Source: Planctomycetota bacterium (lineage in GTDB: Bacteria; Planctomycetota; Planctomycetia; Pirellulales; Pirellulaceae). From it: a stretch of 64,000 bases of DNA. Of this stretch, positions 9,368-20,265 are shown one piece after another (position 1 is the first letter of the stretch; every line of letters begins with the position of its first letter). The notes under the pieces are model-generated. The model did not search any database, was not told where the DNA came from, and saw only the letters and a program-made list of their open reading frames with translations. The stretch is from positions 248,001 through 312,000 of the forward strand of contig JABAAE010000002.1 in NCBI GenBank assembly GCA_014238905.1, written 5' to 3'. A program made the position numbers and the translations under genes.

Positions 9368-9769
9368 ATGTTGGCCAAATCCGTCCTTCAAAGGCTCCAA
9401 ACCGTCAAGATGAACTCCGACGAACAGGACTGTCGACGTCAATTCCATCGGGTAGCCGTTCCCGTTGGAGAATTTGTGCTGCTTGAAACCCAGAAGCAAC
9501 AATACAAAGTGACTGAAATCTCCGAGGGTGGCCTTTGTCTGGAATCACAAAACGATCTGCCTCTAGGGACACTGATTCGTGGGAAGCTGTTTTATGATGG
9601 AAAAGAACGTTTCATGATTTCAGGCCAGGTGCTTCGCTCTGAAAAAATGGACAATTCGAACCACTTCAAAATCGTCGTCAAAGCATCAACCATTACGACG
9701 CCCACCGTCATCGCCTTTCAATCCTATATCATACGAACATACGGCACCGAGTCGGCGGATGACGAATAG
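9368..9769 (+). CDS. PilZ-domain protein
   Basis: A 133-residue protein consisting of little more than a PilZ domain, the c-di-GMP receptor fold. The ligand motif RxxxR appears as RRQFHR near residue 21, and the second motif (D/N)xSxxG is represented by EISEGGL about 30 residues on, with Glu in the first position. The rest alternates strands ending in a long C-terminal helix (VIAFQSYIIRTYG). A single-domain PilZ protein usually acts by binding an effector such as a motility or polysaccharide machine. ATG 9368 is used; an in-frame ATG just before NSDEQD is an alternative. c-di-GMP binding is likely, not proven. Confidence 0.75.
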   Translation: MLAKSVLQRLQTVKMNSDEQDCRRQFHRVAVPVGEFVLLETQKQQYKVTEISEGGLCLESQNDLPLGTLIRGKLFYDGKERFMISGQVLRSEKMDNSNHFKIVVKASTITTPTVIAFQSYIIRTYGTESADDE

Positions 9770-9935
9770 GGCATCGGAAGAGGGGACCTAAATTCACGCA
9801 CGCAGCGTTGAAAGTCACATTGTATGGTCCTGAGAGTCAGCCTCGACCAAGAATAGAAACCTACCAGACCGATCCTTCTCGTTCCAAGCCGCTGCGTTAA
9901 AAAAACTCTGGTAGAAAAATTGATGACGCAGCCAT

Positions 9936-11783
9936 TTAGTCGATGCTGACAGTCAAACTCTCTGGCTGTGGGCTCATTGCCTTGCGATTCGCGGGGATCT
10001 CTCTACTCACCCACTCGGGATCCTGCGTGCGTTCGAAAAACTGCCGTAGATCCTCAGCCTGACCACGCAGTCTTGGTATTTGCAAAAGCGTTAAATAGGC
10101 TCTCCGTGCATCCGGACGATTGAATACCATCGTCCAAGTTTCGCCGGCAACCGGGGGGAATCCCGTCTTCAATATCAGCGACGCAAAAACTGCCACCATA
10201 ACGAGAAAGGTCACTTGAAAAAAGCGAGGTATGATTTGTTCTAAACCCATCCGAAAGAAATTAATCAGAACCACCAGGATGGTAAATACCGCAACGCAGA
10301 AAAGAAACCAACTCAAATGAAAAGAATACTCAATCTGACAACGAATCTGAAACGCGCAAAATAACGCGATCAATAACGCCGCTATTCCAACCTGATAAAC
10401 ATGCGAGGACTGTTTCAGAGGATAAAAAAACAACGCCCCGGCTACCAACCCAAACAACAATGCAGCGGTCCCCGACCAAGAGACCCAGCTTCCGCCGCTG
10501 TCGAGCAACCTGCCACCAAGTGAGACCATGGTCACGCAGTTGGTTGGTGCCTCCCACCAATGCAGCCAACCCCACAAGGTAGACAGGCCAATGAATAGCC
10601 CAACGGTCACAGCTATCAGCCGAATCCGGTAACGGAAAAATTGATCGGATTCGACCTTCTGCCAAGACGGCACCTGAACCACCTGATCATAAAGTCGAAC
10701 CATTCCACCTATTGCGGGCAAACCCACAAGTAAAAGTCCACGCATCCCAAACGAAGGAATCGCCAACCACCAGTAAAACCAGCATCCCTGTACATAGAGG
10801 TTGACCAACACCGCCACCAGAAAAATACTCCAAATCACTGCCTCCTGCGTTCGCCCCCGTTTCAATTGAAGAAGAATCAATACAGGCAATATCAAAATCC
10901 CAAAACCAACCAACGGGTGGGATGGTAGCAACCCATGGAATGGATCCAGCAGCACGTGAAGCCAGAATGGCGAAGACCAATGAAAGCTCTGAAAGAGTGC
11001 GTCTCCAAAACGATAGGGTGAACGGGTTAAGTCGCCGGTCATCCAGTAGTTCACCACGCCAATCTGCAGAATCGCACAACCGATCGAAAAAAACACGATC
11101 GTAAAAAAACCAATCCTCGGGCAACACAACTTGGAGTGATTGCCTCGAAATCCTGATCCTGAAAAGAACCCGACCAATAGAACAGGCCAAGCATAGACCG
11201 CCAGGTAAGATCGTAACATCATCAATATCGCTGTACTGGCTGCCATGGGCCAGATGTTAATCGATCTACCCACGACCAGTCTCGATGCCTGCAGAAAAAG
11301 ATAACCCGCTGGTGCGAGGGTCCATGTTTCGGAGGAAATATCAGAACAGTAAAAACCGATAGGCGTCCCAATCGCTGCCAACAAACATCCGATGGTCGCA
11401 AGACGGGGATCAGAAAGCAGTCTTAGAGATTCGTAGAAACAGACCCAGAAGATTGCCGAACAAAAGAATCCTGTGATCAATCCAGCGCCCTGTTGCAGCC
11501 CAAAAACAGACAGCACCGCGTACGCCGGAAATATCAATAAACCGGGACCTGCCGACCATGACGAGAATGGCAAACCGGTCACTGACGTCAGATTTTTTTC
11601 ATTACATAAGGGTTCAAAATCACCGACATGAAACGCTGTAGTCCATTTTAGATACTGCCCGTGGTCGATCCCGGCTCGGCTGTTGAGGCAGCAGAAAAAA
11701 ATGATGATCCAAGGGACCACGCTCCAACAGAATAGCTGACTGCGAGTTTGTTTTGAGGACAACTTAAAACCACTCAATGACAA
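9936..11783 (-). CDS. polytopic membrane protein, possible GT-C/ArnT-like glycosyltransferase
   Basis: About 615 residues with roughly a dozen hydrophobic segments of 18-22 residues and a soluble C-terminal tail of ~70 residues. The pattern resembles lipid-dependent GT-C/PMT-type glycosyltransferases: an early loop with an acidic residue (AGIDHGQYLKW) after the first segment, then a Trp/Pro-rich luminal loop (TGLPFSSWSAGPGLL). A strict DD or DE signature is not seen, so the assignment is by topology only. No ATG exists near the 5' end; TTG 11783 is the most upstream reasonable start and is uncertain. It is separated from mnmG by 182 bases. Confidence 0.6.
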   Translation of the reverse strand: MSLSGFKLSSKQTRSQLFCWSVVPWIIIFFCCLNSRAGIDHGQYLKWTTAFHVGDFEPLCNEKNLTSVTGLPFSSWSAGPGLLIFPAYAVLSVFGLQQGAGLITGFFCSAIFWVCFYESLRLLSDPRLATIGCLLAAIGTPIGFYCSDISSETWTLAPAGYLFLQASRLVVGRSINIWPMAASTAILMMLRSYLAVYAWPVLLVGFFSGSGFRGNHSKLCCPRIGFFTIVFFSIGCAILQIGVVNYWMTGDLTRSPYRFGDALFQSFHWSSPFWLHVLLDPFHGLLPSHPLVGFGILILPVLILLQLKRGRTQEAVIWSIFLVAVLVNLYVQGCWFYWWLAIPSFGMRGLLLVGLPAIGGMVRLYDQVVQVPSWQKVESDQFFRYRIRLIAVTVGLFIGLSTLWGWLHWWEAPTNCVTMVSLGGRLLDSGGSWVSWSGTAALLFGLVAGALFFYPLKQSSHVYQVGIAALLIALFCAFQIRCQIEYSFHLSWFLFCVAVFTILVVLINFFRMGLEQIIPRFFQVTFLVMVAVFASLILKTGFPPVAGETWTMVFNRPDARRAYLTLLQIPRLRGQAEDLRQFFERTQDPEWVSREIPANRKAMSPQPESLTVSID

Positions 11784-11965
11784 TAAAGAGGCATGGGCGG
11801 CAGCTCCAACCTGCGTTTACAAAAAACATAGGTTGAAGATTGAATTCAGGGCGATTAGGCAACCCCTGATTAGAATTCAATGTCGGAGATGTCCATTTAT
11901 ACCGATTATGTCAGGGGAGCCACCCGCCATGCGAGCAAATCACAGGCATCTAAATACCTTGCGGC

Positions 11966-13825
11966 CTATTTTTTCCGCCCTTCAATATGAACCATCAACA
12001 GGGCGACATCCGCCGGCGTAATACCGCTGATTCGGCTAGCTTGGTCAAGCGAGACCGGTCGAACATTCATAAACTTCTCTCTGGCCTCTGCCCGGAGATG
12101 AACGATGTCCCCGTAATTCAGTGTTTCGGGAATCCGTTTCGCTGCCAAACGCTTTTGTTTTTCAACTTGAATTTGTTGACGGTCAATATAACCAGAATAC
12201 TTCACATCGTAGACAATTTGCTCCGAAGCAGCCTTGGAGATACCGGTCAATTCCGGGTGGCGGGCTACCAGCTCAGGCCAGCTGACTTCCGGACGCCGGA
12301 GGTACTTTTCCAACGATCCTTCCCCCCATCGTTGAGACCTCAAGAATTCCATTCCTGTTTTTATTTCGTTCATCTTTTCGGCGAGCATTTCGGGCCTTTT
12401 TCCCACAGTCAACCCAAATTTTTCTGCAATAGGCGTTAGTCGTCGATCCGCATTGTCCTGACGTAAAAGGAGACGATATTCGGCGCGGCTGGTAAACATG
12501 CGGTAGGGCTCGTCAACGCTGGAAGTTACCAGGTCATCAACCAGTACCCCGATATAAGCTTGATCCCTGGAGAGGATCAGCGGTTTAGCCGATTGCAACT
12601 TCAAGGCGGCATTAGCGCCGGCAATCAATCCCTGAGCCCCAGCTTCCTCATATCCGGTAGTGCCATTGATCTGCCCAGCAAAGAAAAGTCCTGCCACTTT
12701 TTTTGTCTCTAAAGTTGGCTTCAGCTGGTTGGGTGGACAGTAATCGTACTCGACCGCGTACCCATATCGCATGATCTGTGCGTTTTCCAAACCAGGAATC
12801 AATCGAAACATTTCATCTTGAACATCTCGAGGCAGACTCGTAGAGATCCCGTTAACATAAACTTCCTGCGTTTGTCGGCCCTCGGGTTCCAAAAACAATT
12901 GGTGCCGATCTTTGTCGGAGAAACGGACCACCTTGTCCTCTATAGAGGGACAATACCGGGGCCCATTTGAGTTAATCTGACCGGAATACATTGGCGCACG
13001 AGATAGGTTATTTCGAATGAGCTGGTGTACAGCTTCATTCGTATAAGCAATATGACATGGCAGTTGGTCAACATGAAGATTCGTTGTCATGAACGAAAAT
13101 GGTTGCGGTGTTTCATCCCCTGGCTGCTCCTCGGTTTTCGAGAAATCAATGGTCCTGGCATTCAACCGAGGAGGAGTGCCGGTCTTGAAGCGAGCCAATT
13201 CGAATCCAAGCTCTACCAATGACCCACTGATCCCACCGCCAGTGCCCTCCCCTGCTCTTCCCCCGGGTGTCTTGGCTTCTCCTGTATGCATGATGGCTGA
13301 GAGAAATGTCCCTGTTGTCAGAATCACAGTTTCTGCTCTGTATTGAACATCACCCCGAACCTGCACTCCAACAATCCGCTTTTCCGGAGATCCCTCGCTA
13401 GTTGCACCAGCATCTTCGGATTGACAGCCTTCAAACAACAGTGACTCAACCATCTCCTGACGCAATGACAAATTAGGCTGACATTCAACTGCGTTTTTCA
13501 CATAATGCTGGTACGCCTTCTTGTCTGCCTGCGACCTTGGACTGTGCATCGCCGGGCCTTTGCGAATATTCAACATTCGGAATTGAATACCGGTGGCATC
13601 AATCGCCTGTCCCATCAGTCCACCCAGAGCATCGATTTCCCTCACGATATGCCCCTTGGCAATGCCCCCGATCGCAGGATTACAGCTCATCTGCCCAACG
13701 GTATCAAGATTGGTTGTCAGCAAAGCCGTCTTGGCACCTATTCGAGCGGCAGCCATCGCCGCTTCGGTGCCGGCGTGTCCTGCTCCAATGACAAGAACGT
13801 CAAATTGATATTGAATCCTACTCAC
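11966..13825 (-). CDS. mnmG: tRNA uridine-5-carboxymethylaminomethyl(34) synthesis enzyme MnmG
   Basis: An FAD-dependent tRNA modification enzyme that works with MnmE to place the cmnm5/nm5 group on wobble uridine-34. Visible are the N-terminal FAD motif [12 protein letters not shown], the family signatures [19 protein letters not shown] and [11 protein letters not shown], the [14 protein letters not shown] segment and the C-terminal helical domain ending near GRKK. Size is normal (about 619 residues). GTG 13825 gives the usual short N-terminus before the FAD motif; GTG 13867 would add 14 residues. It diverges from the exchanger gene across about 265 bases. MnmE is not in this window. Confidence 0.93.
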   Translation of the reverse strand: MSRIQYQFDVLVIGAGHAGTEAAMAAARIGAKTALLTTNLDTVGQMSCNPAIGGIAKGHIVREIDALGGLMGQAIDATGIQFRMLNIRKGPAMHSPRSQADKKAYQHYVKNAVECQPNLSLRQEMVESLLFEGCQSEDAGATSEGSPEKRIVGVQVRGDVQYRAETVILTTGTFLSAIMHTGEAKTPGGRAGEGTGGGISGSLVELGFELARFKTGTPPRLNARTIDFSKTEEQPGDETPQPFSFMTTNLHVDQLPCHIAYTNEAVHQLIRNNLSRAPMYSGQINSNGPRYCPSIEDKVVRFSDKDRHQLFLEPEGRQTQEVYVNGISTSLPRDVQDEMFRLIPGLENAQIMRYGYAVEYDYCPPNQLKPTLETKKVAGLFFAGQINGTTGYEEAGAQGLIAGANAALKLQSAKPLILSRDQAYIGVLVDDLVTSSVDEPYRMFTSRAEYRLLLRQDNADRRLTPIAEKFGLTVGKRPEMLAEKMNEIKTGMEFLRSQRWGEGSLEKYLRRPEVSWPELVARHPELTGISKAASEQIVYDVKYSGYIDRQQIQVEKQKRLAAKRIPETLNYGDIVHLRAEAREKFMNVRPVSLDQASRISGITPADVALLMVHIEGRKK

Positions 13826-14090
13826 AAACCTACCGTTTCGTTGCCCCGTATTGATGATGCTGGGCACCCCTCCAAAAAACAGACTGCCGAGTCACCCGCT
13901 TGATCGAGTTGCCCCCCGCCATGGGGCTGATTCATGGTAAATTAAGAAAACTAACAACCATCAATTCAATTGACTCCCGCCGGCGACCACTGCCGCTTGA
14001 TTGTATGCTATTTTGCGGTGAGCGTAGCCGATACAATGACCGTGAAAAAAATTAATTGGCTACCTTCTCTCCCGAATACCCCGTAAATCG

Positions 14091-15428
14091 ATGTCGAAAA
14101 ACGCAGAGCCCAATTTGCCCAGCGGCTTGTCGATTTCGATTTTTATTTCGGTCGCTTCCATCGTTCTCTGCCTGATCACGGGGTGGCTTTGGTATTATTA
14201 CGATCACCCCCTATTCGCCATTACCTGCCTGTTAGGGCAGACTGTTCTGATTTCTATTGTGATCTGGCAGGCTTGTGATCCATTTGCCGATGCCGCTGAA
14301 TTCATAGGTCACCAGTTCAGACTTCCCGGTTCGGTTCGCGGGGCAACTCTCGATGCAGTGGCCAGTTCCATGCCGGAATTATTTACGGGAATTTTCTTTG
14401 TCGTTGTTTTAACACTGGGCGGAACAGGCGAAACAGAAGCGGCCAGAGGAGCGGCTGGTTTTTCATCGACGTTAGCAACCTGTGCGGGCAGCGCGGTTTA
14501 TAACATGATTCTGATTCCTGCCATTTGCACGATATTTATCTCATTCTATCGCAAATCTCGGCCAACCATTGATATCGAAAGACGAGTGATCACGAGGGAC
14601 GGAGCTTGGTTTGTCGCTATGGAAATCCTTTTAATCGGGTTCCTGATGCAACAAAAAATCCACTGGTGGATGGGAGTCACATTCCTGGTTTTCTATGGAC
14701 TTTACGTCGCCATTCTTTACATTGACGTCAAGAGATTTCAGACAAAGATGAAGCAGATAGAGTCCCTGATTGTAGAAGGATTTTCCGCAGACCAGGCCAT
14801 TCTTCAGCTCAAATCCTCTGGCGTGAAAGTCTCTCGGGACCTTGCCGCCAGATTTTCCGGCAAAGGTAATCCATCGAGCGAACCGGATCAGGAGGTCCCT
14901 TTTGTTGCAAAGGTATTCTTTGGCTCCTTCCATTTAATTTTGAATCAACTGACGTGCTGGTTGATCATTTCAGTCTCAACTCTTGTAGCGGCGGCTGCAT
15001 GCTATTGGTTGGTGGAGGTCACCAAAATGACCGCTGACAAAATGGGAGTCGACATCTTTTTTGTTGCCGTCATTCTGGCGGCAGCAGCATCAAGCATCCC
15101 GGATACTTTTTTGTCCGTAGCATCTGCCAGAAAAGGTGACGACGACGGAGCGGTTTCCAATGCCTTCGGTTCCAACATTTTTGACATATCGGTCTGCATC
15201 TCGATACCACTATTAGTCGGCAGCTATCTCAACGACTGGAATCCTATTGAGCTGGATCATCAAGGCCCCATCACTGGATTGCAGATCATGCTGGCGAGTT
15301 TGACGGTGATCACGTTGCTGATCATCTCACATAATTTGCAATTGACCCGTCGAAAAGCCTTTTTGCTTTGCGGTCTCTATGCGATTTTTGTTGCCTATGC
15401 CGTTCTCGGTTCACAGGGCTATTTTTAG
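14091..15428 (+). CDS. Na+/Ca2+ exchanger-type cation antiporter (CaCA superfamily)
   Basis: A 445-residue membrane protein with the duplicated ion-binding alpha repeats of the CaCA superfamily. The first reads LDAVASSMPELFTGIF (residues ~85-100). The second reads AAASSIPDTFLSVASARKG followed by AVSNAFGSNIFDIS, in the second membrane half. The two halves are joined by a hydrophilic loop (~190-280) that includes KRFQTKMKQIE and QEVPFVAK. It probably exchanges Ca2+ (or another divalent ion) for Na+ or H+ across the inner membrane. The Glu of repeat 1 (SMPE) is kept, while repeat 2 has Asp (SIPD), as in K+-dependent or H+-coupled relatives, so the ion couple is undecided. Confidence 0.85.
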   Translation: MSKNAEPNLPSGLSISIFISVASIVLCLITGWLWYYYDHPLFAITCLLGQTVLISIVIWQACDPFADAAEFIGHQFRLPGSVRGATLDAVASSMPELFTGIFFVVVLTLGGTGETEAARGAAGFSSTLATCAGSAVYNMILIPAICTIFISFYRKSRPTIDIERRVITRDGAWFVAMEILLIGFLMQQKIHWWMGVTFLVFYGLYVAILYIDVKRFQTKMKQIESLIVEGFSADQAILQLKSSGVKVSRDLAARFSGKGNPSSEPDQEVPFVAKVFFGSFHLILNQLTCWLIISVSTLVAAAACYWLVEVTKMTADKMGVDIFFVAVILAAAASSIPDTFLSVASARKGDDDGAVSNAFGSNIFDISVCISIPLLVGSYLNDWNPIELDHQGPITGLQIMLASLTVITLLIISHNLQLTRRKAFLLCGLYAIFVAYAVLGSQGYF

Positions 15429-15444
15429 CTGGCTAACCACTGAC

Positions 15445-15496
15445 AAGATTGATCAGTCAATCTTACCCATTCTTCGGCTGACCGGTCATTCAGCCG
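15445..15496 (+). terminator. two small hairpins after the exchanger gene
   Basis: AAGATTGA/TCAATCTT (15445-15452 with 15457-15464, 4-base loop) and CGGCTGA/TCAGCCG (15475-15481 with 15490-15496) follow the exchanger stop by 16 and 46 bases. Neither has a following U-run, so they may be processing or Rho-related 3' structures instead of an intrinsic terminator. Confidence 0.3.
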
Positions 15497-15776
15497 GCTA
15501 CACCAAGAATACCATGCAAAGCAGGTCTGATCGGACGTGCACCATTTTTGAACGAAGAGAAGAGCCGGAAATGCTTTTGTGCATCAGCATTCGACTTCCA
15601 AACACTGCGGTGTCAATTTGAATTCAGGTCAACACCGACCCCAGAGTAACCTAGCCATGCTGGAACGGTCAGAGCGGCACCCTTTTTTAACCAGCTCTGG
15701 CAATCCGGCCAAAGAGAGAGAATCCAAGTGCCAAAGACAACATCGTTGGCAATGCGGAAAACCGTTTGAGCCCGGA

Positions 15777-15810
15777 CAATAAAAAAGCCCCTTTGGTTCA
15801 AAAGGGGCTT
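15777..15810 (-). terminator. intrinsic terminator of the coiled-coil gene
   Basis: AAGCCCCTTT (15785-15794) pairs perfectly with AAAGGGGCTT (15801-15810) across a 6-base loop. On the minus strand it is followed by a run of U, read from the A-run at 15779-15786. It lies 48 bases past the stop of the minus-strand gene at 15858. Confidence 0.85.
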
Positions 15811-15857
15811 ATCACTCAACAAATTCATTTCCGCTTTGCGGGTGAATTCAATGCTTG

Positions 15858-17267
15858 TTAATTTCTGATCACAGCAGGTCTTCGGGGCTGAAAGCCATTG
15901 TTTTTCTCTACTCCACCGGAGAAGATCTTGGCTTCACTGCCCAATCCCAAATTAGTCAGCAACAGCTCATAAGAGATGCTATTTACACCCTCATCCGCTG
16001 CTTTTTTACGAATCTTGTCGACTTCAGCACTCAGAGTGGCGTCCGCAGGTTTTCCACCGTAAACCAAAAACCGAACATACGGATCGACTTGACCTACTTT
16101 TGAACCATCCTGCTTTAGCTCACCAACGATCTCGCCTCCGGAACGGATTAAAAGAGCCTTCACACGCTCCTGATCCGACTTCCCATCGCCATCCATGTCG
16201 AAAGAGCCAGCTAAAAAGTACTTGGTCCGTTGACCGGGTGTCCAAGTCGAGGTGAAAACAAAATCATCAGGCAGGATCGGATTGCTACGGTCATTGGAGG
16301 TAATGATTGCTTCTGAGGTATGTGGTCCAACAATTCGCTGGATCTTGATCTCGCCTTTTTTGGCGGATTCGTTGAATTCAGCGGCTTGTGAATCGTAGAC
16401 CGAAAACTTGATTTGATTAGGGAGAGCGTCCAGATAGCCCAAGTTCAGCCAAGCCACCTTGGAAGAACCATTAACGCTTGTAATCCGCCCGTCAGCAATT
16501 TCGAAATCTGTTCGGCGATACTTTTCGATAATATCGGACTGCATTCCAATGGTATTTTCGCGAATCCCAATCATGCTTCGCAGCTGTTTGGAATTCTCCT
16601 GAACCTGTTGAAGTTGCTGCTGGACAATTTTCAGATTGTCATTGGTAGATGATTTCAAAACAGAATATTGCCGGTTGAGATCGCTAACGGTCTTCGCAAA
16701 TTGCTGTTTTTCCTGTTCCAGCGTTGCTTCTGCCGCCTCTTTTTCCTTGAGCGCGGTTTGCTTTTCGGCGATTGCCTCAGCAATTTTGGAAGCCGCGTCG
16801 GCTTTGACGCGTCGCACCTGATCGTCCCGTTCAAGAATCTGGTCGTTTTTGATATTCACTGTGGTGACAAGAAACGCAGCGAGTGCTCGCCAAGTCTCGA
16901 CACCCTTGGGGGCATCCTTCATATCGTCATCATAGTTTTGCTTGGCCTTCATCAAAGGATCAACAAACTGCTTTATCATGACTTCGTCGGTAATCAAGGC
17001 CACGCGGGCAACGTCATTGTCGGCTTCCTCAATGGTTAAGCTCGTATCACTCGCACCTGCATAAGCGAGGATGGCGTTAGTCACCTGTTCAGCGACTTTG
17101 GCGTATTCTCTTGCCTTCTCCAATTCCTGTGATTTTGCCGTTTCCTTTTCAGCAGACGCCATAGCCTGCGTCACACCTAGATAGGTACCAACACCACCAG
17201 CGATCGCCAAAATCACGAAAACAATCAGCAGGACGTGCAGCCATTGATTTTTCTCAGTTACAGCCAC
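15858..17267 (-). CDS. membrane-anchored coiled-coil protein of unknown function
   Basis: A 469-residue protein with one N-terminal transmembrane helix (HVLLIVFVILAIAGGVGTYL, residues ~11-30). A long heptad-rich coiled coil follows from about residue 150 to 260, with runs such as AIAEKQTALKEKEAAEATLE and QQLQQVQENSKQL. The C-terminal ~200 residues form a compact domain with WLNLGYLDALPNQIKFSVYD and DDFVFTSTWTPGQ, like a short beta domain, ending in GFQPRRPAVIRN. GTG 17267 is supported by AGGAG 7 bases upstream. It is monocistronic with its own terminator. Probably an envelope structural or scaffold protein; no family recognised. Confidence 0.65.
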   Translation of the reverse strand: MAVTEKNQWLHVLLIVFVILAIAGGVGTYLGVTQAMASAEKETAKSQELEKAREYAKVAEQVTNAILAYAGASDTSLTIEEADNDVARVALITDEVMIKQFVDPLMKAKQNYDDDMKDAPKGVETWRALAAFLVTTVNIKNDQILERDDQVRRVKADAASKIAEAIAEKQTALKEKEAAEATLEQEKQQFAKTVSDLNRQYSVLKSSTNDNLKIVQQQLQQVQENSKQLRSMIGIRENTIGMQSDIIEKYRRTDFEIADGRITSVNGSSKVAWLNLGYLDALPNQIKFSVYDSQAAEFNESAKKGEIKIQRIVGPHTSEAIITSNDRSNPILPDDFVFTSTWTPGQRTKYFLAGSFDMDGDGKSDQERVKALLIRSGGEIVGELKQDGSKVGQVDPYVRFLVYGGKPADATLSAEVDKIRKKAADEGVNSISYELLLTNLGLGSEAKIFSGGVEKNNGFQPRRPAVIRN

Positions 17268-17795
17268 TCTTCGCTCCTAGGAAAACGTCAAAAAGACAGG
17301 GTATGGGCATAAGGATGAAATTAGACTAATTCAAAAAAACCGTAGGGGACACGATTAAAAGCCAAAACCTCCCACTTTACCGATATTAAGTTCGACAGAA
17401 TTCACTGTCAAACTTCCGATTAATCGATTTGGTTTTTGTTCGGGAGATCATATCTCCATTAACGATTAAACCGGTAAAACGGCAAACATGCCCTTTTTTG
17501 GAATATACAGTTTTTTAGGGAATCCGACCGCTAATGAATTTCATTGACGCGGTGAAAACCTGTTTGCCTGAGTTTTAGTTAAAACAACAAGCGATTTCAG
17601 TAAAAATTTAACATTGGATATGGGGTGAAAACGGCGTTTTACTTGAATTAACACCAAAACAATTGAAATTAAAGAGAGTTCCAACGACAAATCGCCTACC
17701 GTATTCAGACTTTCGGGATAGAATATAGGTGATCATCTCAGAGTCAATCTCCTCCCTGATTCCGGTATTCATCCGGAACCTGCGAACCTAATCTT
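17268..17795. other. gene-free AT-rich divergent region
   Basis: About 530 bases between the coiled-coil gene (minus) and coaE (plus), markedly richer in A and T than the flanking genes, with several A/T homopolymer runs. No coding frame, RNA or inverted repeat stands out. It presumably holds both promoters; a GATAGAATATAGG patch near 17720 is a weak -10 candidate for coaE. Confidence 0.4.
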
Positions 17796-18401
17796 ATGCT
17801 TATTGTCGGAATTGCTGGCGGAATCGCTTCCGGGAAGAGCATGGTTTCGACCGTTTTCAAGGAACAAGGAGCCTTTGTCTTAGATGCGGATCAAGTTGGC
17901 CATCAGGTTCTTACTCGATCCGAAGTTCGAAATCAGATACGAAAGCTCTGGGGCGATCTGGTTTTTCGCGACGATGATTCGGTTAACAGAGAAAAGTTGG
18001 GAGCGATCGTTTTCGATCCCTTAAATGGAGCTTTAGAGCTATCCCGACTGGAAAGAATCACGCACCCTTTGATCAGGGAGTGTCTTGAGGATCAGGTTCG
18101 AAAACTCATCTCTGAAGAAGAGTTTTCGATAGCGGTCCTAGACGCACCTGTCATGTTCAAAGCTGGGTGGGATGGCTTCTGTGATCGTCTCATCTTTGTC
18201 GACTCCTCCCTGGAGACCAGACAGAGCAGAGCCATGGTTCGCGGATGGACCATCTCTGAATTCGAAACTCGAGAAGCCGCCCAGGTTTCTCTTGATGTCA
18301 AACGATCCAGATCGGACTGGCTGATTCAAAATGACGGGACTCCTGCCGAATTAAAGGAACGGGCCCTAGCCATTTGGGATGAGTTCATATCGCTAGATTG
18401 A
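17796..18401 (+). CDS. coaE: dephospho-CoA kinase
   Basis: A 201-residue kinase for the last step of coenzyme A synthesis, phosphorylating the 3'-OH of dephospho-CoA. The P-loop GGIASGKSMV (around residues 7-16), the DADQVGH substrate segment and the ITHPLIR motif are typical. The lid RAMVRGWTISEFETRE and the closing SDWLIQNDGT strand also match CoaE. Length is normal. ATG 17796 opens directly with the hydrophobic strand before the P-loop. It lies 283 bases upstream of rho on the same strand, a common neighbour order in several phyla. Confidence 0.9.
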   Translation: MLIVGIAGGIASGKSMVSTVFKEQGAFVLDADQVGHQVLTRSEVRNQIRKLWGDLVFRDDDSVNREKLGAIVFDPLNGALELSRLERITHPLIRECLEDQVRKLISEEEFSIAVLDAPVMFKAGWDGFCDRLIFVDSSLETRQSRAMVRGWTISEFETREAAQVSLDVKRSRSDWLIQNDGTPAELKERALAIWDEFISLD

Positions 18402-18684
18402 CGTTAGCAGGAAACAAAACGTCTCGCGGAGACCGCCTGTATGAATTGACAATAAAATGACGGCCATGCGAAAACGTCTTGCCGCAATTAATAATTCCAG
18501 AAAGCCTTGAGAATTCCCCTAAGCCAAAACATTCATCAAGATCGTTTGACGCGACTTCCGTCGCTTGACTCCGTCAAATGTAAACTTTTCATTTGTTCAA
18601 CCAAAATCTTTTCAAACTTTCCCGCTCTTCCATTCCCCCTCATTCAAAATAAGCGTAATCCAGACTACGCGACATAATTTCACC

Positions 18685-20151
18685 ATGGGCACAAACGAAT
18701 CCAGATCGTCAGGTCGGCCGAACCGGAGTAATCGGGGCCGGCAACAAGCACGTAACACCAACCAACGCCCTAAATCTGCGGTCGACCAACGCATTGACGA
18801 GCTAGATGCTGATCGCGATCCAGTATCTCTAGCTGAGGAAATCGCCCGAGAGTCGCGGGCGTCCGACGCACCCGGAAACCACGCTAATCCTAAAGTTCAT
18901 ATTAGTGAACTCCAAAAAATGTCGGAAGCCGACCTGCAAAAGGTCGCCAGCAGCGTTGGGATCACCGACTTTGAAAAGGACTCAAAACAGGACCTGATCT
19001 TTAAAGTACTCAAGCAACAGCTCAAGTCCCAAGGACTCATGCTGGGTGAAGGGACTCTGGAGATCCTCCCCGATGGATTCGGATTCTTGAGAAGCTCAGA
19101 GTATCATTACATCTCTTGTCCGGACGATATATACGTTTCACCAAGTCAGATCCGAAAGTTTGCCCTGCGCACCGGTGCAACGGTTTCCGGGCAAGTCCGT
19201 CCGCCTAAAGAAAACGAACGTTATTTCGCACTATTGCGAGTGGAGTCCATTGATGGCCGGGACCCGCAGGAGATGTCCAAACGGATATTCTTTGACAACA
19301 TGACGCCCCTCCATCCCGATGAACGGATCCAGATGGAACATGATCCCGACGAGATTTCGACTCGTGTTATTGATCTGGTGTCTCCGATTGGATTCGGCCA
19401 ACGGGGGTTGATTGTTAGCCCACCTCGATCGGGAAAAACCGTCCTGTTGCAAAAAATGGCAAAGGCGGTTCTCCAAAATTTTCCCAATGCCTACGTCATG
19501 ATGCTGCTGATTGATGAAAGGCCGGAGGAAGTCACCGACATGGAGCGTGAAGTCAGGGGACCGAATTGCGAGGTCGTCAGTTCGACCTTCGATGAACACA
19601 CGTCACGGCACATCGCCGTTGCTGAAATGGTGATCGAAAAGTCGAAACGCATGGTGGAAGCTGGGCGGGACGTTGTGATTTTTCTTGATTCCATTACGCG
19701 ACTTGCTCGGGCATGGAATTCCGAATGCACTCAATCTGGTCGAACGATGACTGGCGGTCTAGATGCCAATGCGTTGCAACATCCAAAATCATTTTTCGGA
19801 TCTGCACGAAAGCTTGAAGAAGGAGGATCCTTAACCATTTTGGCGACGGCTCTGGTCGATACGGGCAGCCGAATGGACGATGTGATTTTTGAGGAGTTTA
19901 AGGGCACAGGCAATCTCGAAATAGTTCTCGATCGCTCGATGGCTGACAAACGGGTTTATCCGGCCATTGATATCAATAAAAGCGGCACTCGTCGCGAGGA
20001 AAAGCTAATGGACGAAGACGAGTATCGGCGGGTATGTCTTTTGAGACGGGTACTGCATGATTTGAATCCTTCGGATGCCATGGATATGCTGATTGAAAAA
20101 CTTCGGAAAAACCATTCGAATCCGGAATTCCTGATGGGCATCAACTCCTAA
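18685..20151 (+). CDS. rho: transcription termination factor Rho
   Basis: A 488-residue hexameric RNA helicase that ends transcripts. The N-terminal ~80 residues are a basic, Arg/Gly/Asn-rich and then acidic extension seen in many bacterial Rho proteins. The Rho N domain ([13 protein letters not shown]), the RNA-binding cold-shock-like domain ([15 protein letters not shown]) and the ATPase core follow. Walker A is [13 protein letters not shown] and Walker [16 protein letters not shown]; the Q-loop/R-loop region is [23 protein letters not shown] 18685 is chosen because an upstream TTG at 18565 would add 40 residues with no family match. The 3' flank up to ribH carries a T-rich tandem repeat. 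Confidence 0.95.
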   Translation: MGTNESRSSGRPNRSNRGRQQARNTNQRPKSAVDQRIDELDADRDPVSLAEEIARESRASDAPGNHANPKVHISELQKMSEADLQKVASSVGITDFEKDSKQDLIFKVLKQQLKSQGLMLGEGTLEILPDGFGFLRSSEYHYISCPDDIYVSPSQIRKFALRTGATVSGQVRPPKENERYFALLRVESIDGRDPQEMSKRIFFDNMTPLHPDERIQMEHDPDEISTRVIDLVSPIGFGQRGLIVSPPRSGKTVLLQKMAKAVLQNFPNAYVMMLLIDERPEEVTDMEREVRGPNCEVVSSTFDEHTSRHIAVAEMVIEKSKRMVEAGRDVVIFLDSITRLARAWNSECTQSGRTMTGGLDANALQHPKSFFGSARKLEEGGSLTILATALVDTGSRMDDVIFEEFKGTGNLEIVLDRSMADKRVYPAIDINKSGTRREEKLMDEDEYRRVCLLRRVLHDLNPSDAMDMLIEKLRKNHSNPEFLMGINS

Positions 20152-20265
20152 ATGATGCTGATAAATGACTCGTTCTTTGAATCAATTTTTTGGTAGGCTG
20201 ATGAGGTTGCAACATAATTCTCCCAATTTCAATCCTGCGAATGGGTCTGCAGGTACCGCTCAAAA

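Larger units (their letters stand above)
15429..15857. other. gene-free convergent intergenic region
   Basis: About 430 bases between the convergent exchanger and coiled-coil genes. It holds the hairpins at 15445-15496 and the strong minus-strand terminator at 15777-15810. Short open frames here have no recognisable product and no Shine-Dalgarno context, so no gene is called. Confidence 0.5.

Noticed and set aside
9862..9914. CTACCAGA/TCTGGTAG inverted repeat between PilZ and the membrane protein gene.
   Set aside because: The loop is about 38 bases and no U-run follows, so it is a poor terminator.
15579..15782. 67-residue plus-strand frame after the exchanger gene.
   Set aside because: It ends next to the minus-strand terminator, has no ribosome-binding site and no recognisable product.
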